Source: Oscillospiraceae bacterium
GTDB taxonomy: Bacteria; Bacillota; Clostridia; Oscillospirales; UBA929
Reading direction: 5' to 3'
Assembly (NCBI GenBank): GCA_009777475.1
Contig: WRLU01000003.1
Location: 32,417-96,416, forward strand
Length of the DNA: 64,000 nucleotides
The notes beneath the pieces were generated by a model, which worked only from the letters and a program-made list of their open reading frames with translations, had not been told where the DNA came from and did no database searches. Shown here in pieces: positions 46,111 to 53,792 of the stretch. Numbering within the stretch: position 1 is the first letter of the stretch; each line of letters starts with the position of its first letter. The translations under genes and the position numbers were made by a program.

Positions 46111-47256
46111 TTATTCCCATAAAGAGCAGTACCGGCTTCCTTTTGCAATATGCCCATTCAGCTTCGCATTTACCGCAAGACAGCTCAGGCAATTAGGCTC
46201 ATACCTGCATCCGGCGCAGGGTTCCTCCGGGGATTTTTCAACTGCGCGTATTTTACGCAGGGTGTCCGAAGAACTCCAATAATCCTGCAAACTGCTGTAC
46301 CGCTCGGGAAAATCAAGATGGCGGCAGGGAGTAAAGTTGCCGTCTATATCCAAAGACGCAGCATCCCTTCCCGCTCCGCAGCCCTTTGACATACCAGTGT
46401 TGCTGTTGCCCCAGAAGGTTTGCGAAATTAAAGCACGCAATGGTGAATAACAGGATTCCACCTCTATAATCAGGTCTGGAAATTCATTTCGCAACCGGAT
46501 AAGTTCTTTAGCGAATTTCTTTAGCTGTTCCCCGTCAGGCAGGGAATCCAACCGATGGGAGGAGTCGGGTTTGAATACCAACACGACTAGCCGCTTTACC
46601 TTATACTGCGAGCAAAGCATAGCGACATTAGCAAAATCATCAATGTTAAAGCTGTGTGCAACCCAATTGACTGCCTTTTCTTCAAAATCATCGAAAAGCT
46701 CCAAAGTGCGGATGGCGAGATGATGTCCGTCACGAGAAAGACGGGAAATCTCTTCTGTCGAGCCGTTAAGGGAAACATAAACCCCATTGATGCCGCTGTC
46801 TATCAGCTTTTTTACAGAACTCTCGTCAACACCCCATCCGCTCAGGGCAACCGAGGGATACAGACCGAGGAAGGCACACTTTTCTATCAGCTCATACAAA
46901 TGCGGATACATCATAGTTTCGCCGCCGCTCAAGGCTATATTGGCAACGCCTATCCTTGCCGCCTCCTCCAATACCTCCAAGGCTCTTTCAAGCGGCAGGT
47001 CCTTGCCCTCCTGCAAATGGCAGTAGCATTGCGGGCAACGCAGCGGACAGCGGGTGGTCAGCTCTAAATTAAGCAGGCTTGGAGCAACATAGCTGTTTTC
47101 AGGTGCGGTAATTTCAAGAGAAAGCTCCATCTTTTCGCGTACAAGCCCGGCGTTTTCCCTCATCCATGTTAAAAAGCCTTCTCTTTCCAGCATTGTCAGA
47201 AGTATTTCCCCAACGTCATCCCCGGGAGGGAGATTGTCTAAAAGCTTCTCGATCAA
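46111..47256 (-). CDS. Radical SAM/SPASM peptide maturase
   Basis: A 381-residue radical SAM enzyme. Cys70, Cys74 and Cys77 in TTRCPLRCPQC bind the SAM-cleaving 4Fe-4S cluster and IALSGGETMMYP is the SAM-binding GGE motif. The C-terminal SPASM-type region has KGCGAGRD, FTPCRHLD, CAGCRYEPNCLSC and RYC for auxiliary clusters. This architecture fits the maturases of Nif11-type precursor peptides. The only conventional start is a TTG with no ribosome binding site. The frame stays open upstream, and a GAGAGGGGG site lies 8 nt before an in-frame ATC at 47349, which would add 31 residues. Confidence 0.9.
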   Translation of the reverse strand: MIEKLLDNLPPGDDVGEILLTMLEREGFLTWMRENAGLVREKMELSLEITAPENSYVAPSLLNLELTTRCPLRCPQCYCHLQEGKDLPLERALEVLEEAARIGVANIALSGGETMMYPHLYELIEKCAFLGLYPSVALSGWGVDESSVKKLIDSGINGVYVSLNGSTEEISRLSRDGHHLAIRTLELFDDFEEKAVNWVAHSFNIDDFANVAMLCSQYKVKRLVVLVFKPDSSHRLDSLPDGEQLKKFAKELIRLRNEFPDLIIEVESCYSPLRALISQTFWGNSNTGMSKGCGAGRDAASLDIDGNFTPCRHLDFPERYSSLQDYWSSSDTLRKIRAVEKSPEEPCAGCRYEPNCLSCLAVNAKLNGHIAKGSRYCSLWE

Positions 47257-47415
47257 AGGGTATTGCTTGCTGTGTATCGTGAAAACCCTTCTGTCGTGTG
47301 ATATCAGTCTAAATGAGCCTGATTCAACCTTACAAGCTACAGTCTTGATAGACGTATCCCCCTCTCATAATATCTTTAGGCATCGGTGTGTGTATACCCT
47401 ACTGACTATCCGCAC

Positions 47416-47475
47416 TCACCACTTGAGCATTGATCCTATTCCGACGCCCCCGGCGGTTGCGGCAATTCCTCCATT
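47416..47475 (-). pseudogene. Remnant of a sixth Nif11-like precursor gene (core end only)
   Basis: After a normal GGAGGAATT ribosome binding site the sequence runs directly into codons for AATAGGVGIGSMLKW and stop. These match the core end of the first intact precursor (GATALGVGIASEIFKW). The whole leader is missing. The upstream side (47476-47532) carries the same spacer with stem-loop as the spacers before two intact precursors. A deletion from the ribosome binding site into the core is inferred. Confidence 0.8.
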
Positions 47476-47532
47476 AAAAATTCATTATAAAACACCGGGC
47501 ATTATCCGATGTTACTACCATAGTAATAGGGT

Positions 47533-47871
47533 CTACCATTTAAAAATTTCCGATGCTATTCCAACGCCCAGGGCGGTTGCGCCGCAGACACCAATAATGA
47601 CCCCAGCCGCAACAACAAGACCCAAGCCGATTAAGGAACCGCCCGCAACTTCCTCAAGCTCGTCTAGGCTGAGCTCGGTGCCGGGGTTTTCCGCTTGCTT
47701 CTTGATTGCCTTATTGAGAAGCTCCCCGATTTGCTTAACTTCATCAATCGTGAACTCAACGCCCTTAGTCTTCAGCAGTGCTTGGGCATCCTCGGGTTCT
47801 TGCAGTGAGAACAATTTCTTTGCAAATGCCTCGTCTTTCAGGGCATTTTCAAGTAAAGTTTTTTTATCCAT
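47533..47871 (-). CDS. Nif11-like leader RiPP precursor 1, hydrophobic core
   Basis: A 112-residue precursor. The Nif11-like leader (1-78) contains LKDEAFAKKLFSLQEPEDAQ, the ELLNKAIKKQAENPG helix and LSLDELEEVAGG. The predicted cleavage after Gly78 gives a 34-residue core: hydrophobic, glycine-rich (SLIGLGLVVAAGVIIG start), with one Cys and ending FKW. The ATG has AGGGGGGTAATCAGC upstream. The core could form a membrane helix. It is the intact precursor nearest the maturase gene. Confidence 0.92.
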   Translation of the reverse strand: MDKKTLLENALKDEAFAKKLFSLQEPEDAQALLKTKGVEFTIDEVKQIGELLNKAIKKQAENPGTELSLDELEEVAGGSLIGLGLVVAAGVIIGVCGATALGVGIASEIFKW

Positions 47872-47911
47872 TGCTGATTACCCCCCTATGTTTTTTGATA
47901 TCGGAGTTTGG

Positions 47912-48241
47912 CTACCAGGAAATCCCCAGCAATCCGCCTACAGTCATTCCAACCGCCATTACCGCCGCAACACAGCAAATAATCGTCATAGTTATACCGC
48001 CACCGGCAACCTCTTCAAGCTGGTCTAAGCTAAGCTCGGCACCAGGATTCTCCTGTTTTTTTGCCGCAACCTTCTTGACAGCATCGCCGATTTGCTGAAT
48101 TTCCTCAATAGTGAGGTCAACATTTTTTGTTTTAAACGCCGCCTGAACGTCCCCTAGGTCCTGCATTTCAAGCACTTTTCTTGCAAATATCTCGTCCTTG
48201 AGTGCCTTTTCGAGATTTATTTGGGCTGTCTGGGTCATCAT
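47912..48241 (-). CDS. Nif11-like leader RiPP precursor 2, hydrophobic core with CC
   Basis: A 109-residue precursor. The start is the ATG at 48241 behind GGAGAAGGTGAC; the five extra codons of the longer frame are the ribosome binding site itself. The leader (1-81) ends LSLDQLEEVAGG. The 28-residue core begins GITMTIICCVAAVMAVG, has two adjacent cysteines and ends GISW. Confidence 0.92.
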   Translation of the reverse strand: MMTQTAQINLEKALKDEIFARKVLEMQDLGDVQAAFKTKNVDLTIEEIQQIGDAVKKVAAKKQENPGAELSLDQLEEVAGGGITMTIICCVAAVMAVGMTVGGLLGISW

Positions 48242-48277
48242 TGTCACCTTCTCCATTAAATTTTTACTAAAGCCTGA

Positions 48278-48300
48278 GGTCGCAGGAGCATCCTGCGACC
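48278..48300 (-). other. Intercistronic hairpin between precursors 3 and 2
   Basis: A perfect 10-bp stem GGTCGCAGGA/TCCTGCGACC with a 3-nt loop, inside a longer outer pairing ACTAAAG/CTTTAGT. No T-run follows on the transcribed strand, so it is not a classical terminator. It may stabilise or process the mRNA and set relative precursor levels. Confidence 0.55.
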
Positions 48301-48346
48301 CCCATTTGAAATTATAGACTTTAGTAGATTTGTCAATGGTTTTTGT

Positions 48347-48676
48347 TTACCACATGAACACGGCTGCGGCGGCACCGCCGCCGATCAGTGCTGCGGCAGC
48401 AGCGGCTAGGAAGATACAAGTTGTAATAATGGCACCGCCCGCAACGTCTTCAAGGTCGTCTATGCTAAGCTCGGCATCGGGATTTGCTTTTTGTCTCTCA
48501 ACGATTTTCTTTGTAGCTTCGCCTATCTCTTTGATTTCCTCGATGCTCATGTCAACGCCCTTTGTTTTCAACTCTGCCTGGACATCACCTAAGTCTTGCA
48601 TCGCAAGTACTTTTTTTGCGAAGGCCTCGTCTTTAAATGCCTTCTCGAGATTTGCTTGGGTTGTTGGGTTGATCAT
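48347..48676 (-). CDS. Nif11-like leader RiPP precursor 3, alanine-rich hydrophobic core
   Basis: A 109-residue precursor starting MINPTTQANLEKAF, with GGAGGAATT before the ATG at 48676. The leader (1-81) ends LSIDDLEDVAGG. The 28-residue core begins AIITTCIFL, contains a run of alanines and GGG, and ends VFMW. Frame extensions upstream of 48676 run through the conserved intercistronic spacer and are not coding. Confidence 0.92.
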   Translation of the reverse strand: MINPTTQANLEKAFKDEAFAKKVLAMQDLGDVQAELKTKGVDMSIEEIKEIGEATKKIVERQKANPDAELSIDDLEDVAGGAIITTCIFLAAAAAALIGGGAAAAVFMW

Positions 48677-48711
48677 TGCTAATTCCTCCATTAAAAAAAT
48701 TTTTATTATAG

Positions 48712-48734
48712 AACACCGGGCATTGTCCGATGTT
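48712..48734 (-). repeat. Conserved intercistronic stem-loop, copy before precursor 3
   Basis: An 8-bp stem AACATCGG/CCGGTGTT, including one U-G pair, and a 7-nt loop. It is repeated in the spacer before precursor 4 (49124-49147) and before the sixth-gene remnant (47491-47513). The stem lies about 35-60 nt upstream of the start codon and is followed by CTATAATAAAAATTT. Confidence 0.6.
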
Positions 48735-48752
48735 GCTACCAAAGTATGGGGT

Positions 48753-49088
48753 CTACCAGGTTGGCTGTATTGTGCCTACGTTGCTAGCGACCATAGGCAT
48801 CTGTTTGCCGAAATCGTATTGCATAGGCATCGTCGGCTGAACCATTCCGCCCGCAATTCCTTCAAGTGCCTCTGGATCAAGCTCGGCATTGGGGTTTTCC
48901 TGTTTTTTAGCAACGAGTGCCTTGATTGCATCCCCTAATTGTTGGATTTCCTCAATGGTGAGGTCAACACCTTTTGTTTTCAGTGCCACTTGAACTTCCC
49001 CTAGGTCTTGCATTGCAAGTACTTTTTTTGCGAAAGTCTCATCTCCAAATGCCTTGTCGAGATTTGCTTGAGTTGTTGGGTTGATCAT
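48753..49088 (-). CDS. Nif11-like leader RiPP precursor 4, polar core
   Basis: A 111-residue precursor with a leader nearly identical to precursor 5 (VLAMQDLGEVQVALKTKGVD, LEGIAGG). Cleavage after Gly81 gives a 30-residue polar core starting MVQPTMPMQYDFGKQ and ending IQPTW. There is no Cys or Ser/Thr cluster as in lanthipeptides. The start is the ATG at 49088 with GGAGGAATT upstream. Confidence 0.92.
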   Translation of the reverse strand: MINPTTQANLDKAFGDETFAKKVLAMQDLGEVQVALKTKGVDLTIEEIQQLGDAIKALVAKKQENPNAELDPEALEGIAGGMVQPTMPMQYDFGKQMPMVASNVGTIQPTW

Positions 49089-49123
49089 TGCTAATTCCTC
49101 CATTAAAAAAATTTTTATTATAG

Positions 49124-49147
49124 AACACCGGGTATTGTGGGGGTGTT
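49124..49147 (-). repeat. Conserved intercistronic stem-loop, copy before precursor 4
   Basis: The stem is AACACC/GGTGTT, six pairs. The U-G pair of the other copies is replaced here by a C-G pair, keeping the structure. Confidence 0.6.
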
Positions 49148-49148
49148 A

Positions 49149-49478
49149 CTACCAAGTTACATGTGCTACATCATTATTTACGTTGCTGGCGACAACAGGT
49201 ATTTGCTTGGAGAACTCGTATTGCAGCTGCTGAACCATTCCGCCCGCAATTCCTTCAAGCGCATCTAAGTCAAGTTCGGCATTGGGATCCGCTTGTTTTT
49301 TAGCAATGAGTTTCTTGAAGACATCGCCCATTTGCTGGATTTCCTCAATGGTGAGGTCAACACCTTTTGTTTTCAGTGCCACTTGAACTTCCCCTAGGTC
49401 TTGCATTGCAAGTACTTTTTTTGCAAAACTCTCGTCTTTAAATGCGTTGTCAAGATTTGCTTGGGTTGTTTGATTCAT
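49149..49478 (-). CDS. Nif11-like leader RiPP precursor 5, polar core
   Basis: A 109-residue precursor and the first of the precursor array in transcription order. The leader (1-80) ends LDALEGIAGG. The 29-residue core MVQQLQYEFSKQIPVVASNV continues NNDVAHVTW and aligns with precursor 4 (MVQ, QY, F.KQ.P.VASNV, final TW). The start is the ATG at 49478 with GGAGGAATT upstream. Confidence 0.92.
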   Translation of the reverse strand: MNQTTQANLDNAFKDESFAKKVLAMQDLGEVQVALKTKGVDLTIEEIQQMGDVFKKLIAKKQADPNAELDLDALEGIAGGMVQQLQYEFSKQIPVVASNVNNDVAHVTW

Positions 49479-49562
49479 TTTCAATTCCTCCATTATTTTT
49501 GATTTTTAAACTTCCGCCTTTTTGCTTTGCTCATATACTTATACTTGAAAGGTCCAAAATAG

Positions 49563-50120
49563 TTACATCCAATCCGACATTTTTTTTCTTAGCCCTGCAA
49601 TAATACGATGCACAGTGACCTTTACATTCCCCTCGCTCATGCTTAGGACCTCGGCGATTTCACTGTTTTTCAGGCACAGCATATATTTCATGGACATAAT
49701 TTCCTGATGCAGCTCGGGCAGGGTTTTCATTTGCTCAAAAAGCACCCTGACCGCTTCCCTGGTAAGACATTCGTCATCAATGTCAATGCCGGCTGACATA
49801 TCCTCCGGGAATTCGGTCAGCAAGGAACTCCGTACGGAGGAACGCCGGAAATAGTCGTTGAGTATATTTCGGGCTATGCTGCCCAGCCATGTGCTAATTT
49901 TACCCTTTTCACTGTCGAAGCTGTCTATATACTCGAATGCTTTTACAAATACGTCTGCTGTCAAATCCTCTGCATCCCATGTATTTCTAACACGAAAAAA
50001 TATGTAATTGTAAATCCGGGAGAAGCTTTCGTTGTATATCTCCCTGAATTGCTCTGATGCCGCCGGGGCTTGGGGTTTTCTATAATCCGGCTTTGCTTTT
50101 ATTTTGATAACATTTCGCAT
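49563..50120 (-). CDS. ECF-type RNA polymerase sigma factor
   Basis: A 185-residue sigma-70 family factor with region 2 (FREIYNESFSRIYNYIFFRV to WDAEDLTADVFVKAFEYID) and region 4 (LPELHQEIMSMKYMLCLKNS to GNVKVTVHRIIAGLRKKM), without regions 1 and 3, as in ECF factors. The start is the ATG at 50120 behind GGGAGGGAGG. It sits directly before the precursor array, 84 bp from precursor 5, and may control the cluster. No anti-sigma factor is recognised next to it. Confidence 0.9.
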   Translation of the reverse strand: MRNVIKIKAKPDYRKPQAPAASEQFREIYNESFSRIYNYIFFRVRNTWDAEDLTADVFVKAFEYIDSFDSEKGKISTWLGSIARNILNDYFRRSSVRSSLLTEFPEDMSAGIDIDDECLTREAVRVLFEQMKTLPELHQEIMSMKYMLCLKNSEIAEVLSMSEGNVKVTVHRIIAGLRKKMSDWM

Positions 50121-50147
50121 TATCAAGGCCTCCCTCCCGCAAAAAAA

Positions 50148-51134
50148 TCAGTTTCGTCTGCCGCAGTCAAATTTCCCCTCAGCCATATCCGCAACAGAGG
50201 TCCGGCACAGCGCATGGAAAGTCTGCATACGGTCTTCCCCTGATTCTTTGTAGAATCCGGAAATATTTCTCGCCGCGTTTCTCACCGTTTCACACAACCG
50301 GTCAAATTCCCCGCTCTCCGTTTCAGCTCCGCCCAAATATATCTCAAGCCTGCCGCCTTTTCTGAACTGCGCCGCATTCTCAAGCCCTAAAAACGTCAGA
50401 AACTTCACCGGGTCGTATTCGCCTAACGTCGCTGTCAGACCCATAAAATCCGCAATTATCTCATCGTGAATTTCATTTTTCGCAGAATTATAAAATCTCT
50501 GTGTCATATAATGAGCGGATTCATGCTCGCGGCGTATGATCAGCGACTTTTTATGCCAATCGTCGGGAGCCATGCCGAAGGCCTCAGGGTCTACACCGCT
50601 GTAGTATCTATGGGACAATAAGGCAATATAATCGCGGTAAAGGGAAGGGTCTTTAGGAATCGCGCCGTCAGCACTCCGGTTCATATTGACCCGCGCCCAA
50701 TTGTTGTAATTCTTTACAATGGTAGCACCACGTGAATCCGGTACAGGCTTCGGTTCGCAGCGGCATACAATGCTCCGGTGCAATCGGATAAAATCCTCAT
50801 CGGCCTCACACTCAATAACCGGCAGACGTCCCGCGGGTGTTGGGTGTAAATACACGCGTATACCTTCAGGCATAACAGGCATCCATGCGTCCTTCCGCTC
50901 ACAGGGAAGCTCTCCGCGTTTTAGGGCCGCTAAAAACGCCGGATTTTCGCTTTGTCCCTCCTCAACAGGAAAACTAAGCTCTACAAATATATCTAAAAGT
51001 AATTCCCAATCAGCACGGCCGCTTTTGCCGAGCAATTTTCCCCAATCGCTTGCAAAGCGTTCTTCTGCCGGGTTGTCTATAGGTGGTTTTTCCGTAAATT
51101 TATTTTCCTTCAGTTGGGACATTACATCATTCAT
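50148..51134 (-). CDS. HExxH putative metallopeptidase of unknown family
   Basis: About 328 residues without signal peptide or membrane segments, so probably cytosolic. Around residue 205 it has RREHESAHYMTQRFY, an HExxH zinc motif. EIHDEIIADFMGL follows about 15 residues later, with acidic residues able to supply the third ligand, as in gluzincins. No known family is recognised from the rest (WMPVMPEGIRVYLHPTPAGR region). It lies between the exporter and sigma genes of the RiPP cluster. It could be a second leader- or core-processing enzyme, or a resistance protease. The start at 51134 has GGGAG 10 nt upstream. Confidence 0.75.
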   Translation of the reverse strand: MNDVMSQLKENKFTEKPPIDNPAEERFASDWGKLLGKSGRADWELLLDIFVELSFPVEEGQSENPAFLAALKRGELPCERKDAWMPVMPEGIRVYLHPTPAGRLPVIECEADEDFIRLHRSIVCRCEPKPVPDSRGATIVKNYNNWARVNMNRSADGAIPKDPSLYRDYIALLSHRYYSGVDPEAFGMAPDDWHKKSLIIRREHESAHYMTQRFYNSAKNEIHDEIIADFMGLTATLGEYDPVKFLTFLGLENAAQFRKGGRLEIYLGGAETESGEFDRLCETVRNAARNISGFYKESGEDRMQTFHALCRTSVADMAEGKFDCGRRN

Positions 51135-51148
51135 CAGAAACACACTCC

Positions 51149-53779
51149 CTACACGATTTGTCTTTTCGCCATTGCGGCAAATGTTCCGTTTTTATCCATA
51201 AGCTCCTTGTATGTACCCTCCTCGGTGATTTTTCCGCTCTCCAGAACGATGATACGGTCACAGTCCTGTATTGTACTCAAACGGTGAGCTATGGTAATCC
51301 GCGTAACTTTAAGTTGATTTATGCTGTCAATAACAATCTTTTGGGTTTTGTTATCAAGAGCACTAGTTGCCTCATCTAAAAACAGAAGCTTGGGATTACC
51401 CACCAACGCCCTTGCGATTAAAAGACGCTGCCGCTGCCCGCCTGACAGTGTTCCTGCCCCTTCGGCGACTACAGTATGCAATCCCATCGGCATTTGCTTT
51501 AAGTCCTCTTCAAGTCCTGCCTGTTTCACCGCCTCCAACGCCTGTTTTTGCGTTATATTGGGGTTCGACCCCGCAATGTTTTCAAAAATAGTTCCTGCCA
51601 GCAATTGACCTGACTGCAACACTACCCCAAGCTGGCGCCGTACTGAACGAATGTCTGTCTGGCTTAAACTTACACCATCAAAATATATTTCACCGCTGTC
51701 TGGTTTTTCAAAAGCAAGCAAAATTCTAAACAATGTAGATTTTCCGCTGCCCGACGGTCCGACAAGTGCTATATGCTCGCCGCCTTTAACGTGGAGGGAA
51801 ACATCTTTAATTATCCGCGGACCTTCCGGATCATAGCTGAAATTCACATGACTCAGCTCAATCTCACCAGATAGCGGCGCGGCTTCTGCTTTTTGCTCGT
51901 CATATTCCGGTACTGCCTCAAAAATCGGCTTTGCCTTCTTATACAGCGGTCCTACAACGTTTATGCTCATAACTGCTCCTGAAAACTGAATTACAGCCCC
52001 CATTAAGCTTCCAAAGGCGGCGTTGAATGCAATAAACGTTCCTGCCGATATTCTTTCATCTCCCGGGACGTTGAATATTACGGCATACAAAATAATTGCC
52101 GAAATAAGAACCACAACCGAGTTCCAAACTATTGACCAGTTGCCCATACTCTCTTTCTTGAAGGTTATGGCGCGTGACTCCTTGAACATCTGTGACCAAT
52201 TGTAAAAAGTACGTTTTTCCGAACCCGACATCTTGATTTTGGCGAGTCCCGAAAGCCAGCCGAACATTTTACCTGCTGTTTTATTGTTTATTTTAAGAAG
52301 CTTTTCCTCGTGCTTCGATTGCAAGTATCCGAACCCGAGTGAAATTAACAGAGTAATCCCTGAAATGGCAAGAACAATCCATGTAAGCTTTGCGCTTTTG
52401 GTAAACATGACAACAATATAAAATACCGAGAATATGCTTGTGATGATGGTGTTTACTATCGGACCTGAAAGGACCTGCTCAATCTGTGAAATGCTCATGG
52501 CGTTCTGCGTAAGCTCACCTGCCGTGTATTTTTTGAAAAAACTCACCGGGAGACTTAACAGACGATCCCAAACCGCCGCCTGCAGGTCAGATTGACCGGA
52601 TATACGCTGCAGGGCAAATGCGCGGGTAAGCTCGAAGGCGAAGGTTGTCAAAGCTATTGCAGCTATCAAAAATCCTATTTGTATAAGCATAGCCCGGTTT
52701 CCGTCTGGAATAACAGTATCAAAAACGCGACCGGTAATTTCAGGTAAAAGCATAGCCAAAAGGCCGCCGCCGAGACCCATAACAAGCATCCATATCCAGT
52801 CTGCTTTTCTTGTTCCCCGCATAACAAAGCGTATAACATCCTTTCCCGTAAGGCTGTGCATGGGAAGGCTGCGGTAAAACATCGTTGCCTTCGGATTTAT
52901 TACATCTGCATTTTCTTTTGTCACCTTAACCCGTTCGCCTGTGGCGGGGTTGTAGATGACATAACGCTTAGGGGCTTTTTGTAAAAGAGCTACAGGCTCA
53001 TCAGTTTCATCGAGCTTTGCCAAAAAATTGCCGCCGTCCTGACGATACCATTTGTCTGACAAAATAACCTCGCGTGTTCTGAAACGAGATGCCTGTGAAA
53101 TACTGTCTATGGGACCGGAGGAATGCTGGTTATTATAAATTGACTTGGGAACGGTTATTTTCATGCCGTTTGCCTGTGCTACGGCAGAGCATGCCTGTAT
53201 GAACGCATCATCCGTTTTGGCACTGTCTGAAATTGAGTCTGCTGCATTGACCCCGGGAACAACCGACTGCAAAGCATCTAAAGCTCCCTGCAAATAGGCG
53301 TTTTCTCCTGTATATCGTTGGCGGTTGGCATCATAAGTTCTTTGTTTTTCTTCCCCTACACGCTCATCCGCAAGCAGCATAAAAGAACTATGAAATTCTC
53401 TTATGTTGCCTGATTTAAGTTCATTGCAGACCTCTTCGATTTTGTCACGGTTGAATTCGAGATACTGACAGCATTTTTTTACCCATTCTTCAGCAAGAAT
53501 CGCTGTGGAATCCGTGTCACGCGCTTCTTCTAAAACGCTGTCACGCATAGGGACCGCAAGCATGGCCGCAGAGAACCCATCCTCGCGGGAATAAGGCATA
53601 ACAGGTAAAATGAGTTCACCATCGTTTATCTGGAATAGAAAGCTGCGGATACCAACAGGTTCGCCGTCTCGTGTCATTTTACAATGGTATATGTTTATAA
53701 TACCCTCTTTTACAATCAAGGCGCGGTTTTCTTCGTGGATCCAAAAAGGAACGTTATCCTTCATTTTCAACATACTCAT
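51149..53779 (-). CDS. NHLP/Nif11-type bacteriocin ABC transporter, permease/ATPase without peptidase
   Basis: An 876-residue ABC protein. A long N-terminal cytosolic region (about 1-300; VPFWIHEENRALIVKEG start) resembles the cyclic-nucleotide-like N-terminal part of this NHLM-type transporter class. A six-span exporter domain follows (about 330-610), then an ATPase with Walker A GPSGSGKST, signature LSGGQRQRLLIARAL and Walker B LLFLDEATSALD. It pairs with the C39-containing partner immediately upstream (13 bp gap). Confidence 0.92.
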   Translation of the reverse strand: MSMLKMKDNVPFWIHEENRALIVKEGIINIYHCKMTRDGEPVGIRSFLFQINDGELILPVMPYSREDGFSAAMLAVPMRDSVLEEARDTDSTAILAEEWVKKCCQYLEFNRDKIEEVCNELKSGNIREFHSSFMLLADERVGEEKQRTYDANRQRYTGENAYLQGALDALQSVVPGVNAADSISDSAKTDDAFIQACSAVAQANGMKITVPKSIYNNQHSSGPIDSISQASRFRTREVILSDKWYRQDGGNFLAKLDETDEPVALLQKAPKRYVIYNPATGERVKVTKENADVINPKATMFYRSLPMHSLTGKDVIRFVMRGTRKADWIWMLVMGLGGGLLAMLLPEITGRVFDTVIPDGNRAMLIQIGFLIAAIALTTFAFELTRAFALQRISGQSDLQAAVWDRLLSLPVSFFKKYTAGELTQNAMSISQIEQVLSGPIVNTIITSIFSVFYIVVMFTKSAKLTWIVLAISGITLLISLGFGYLQSKHEEKLLKINNKTAGKMFGWLSGLAKIKMSGSEKRTFYNWSQMFKESRAITFKKESMGNWSIVWNSVVVLISAIILYAVIFNVPGDERISAGTFIAFNAAFGSLMGAVIQFSGAVMSINVVGPLYKKAKPIFEAVPEYDEQKAEAAPLSGEIELSHVNFSYDPEGPRIIKDVSLHVKGGEHIALVGPSGSGKSTLFRILLAFEKPDSGEIYFDGVSLSQTDIRSVRRQLGVVLQSGQLLAGTIFENIAGSNPNITQKQALEAVKQAGLEEDLKQMPMGLHTVVAEGAGTLSGGQRQRLLIARALVGNPKLLFLDEATSALDNKTQKIVIDSINQLKVTRITIAHRLSTIQDCDRIIVLESGKITEEGTYKELMDKNGTFAAMAKRQIV

Positions 53780-53792
53780 ATATCCATCACTC

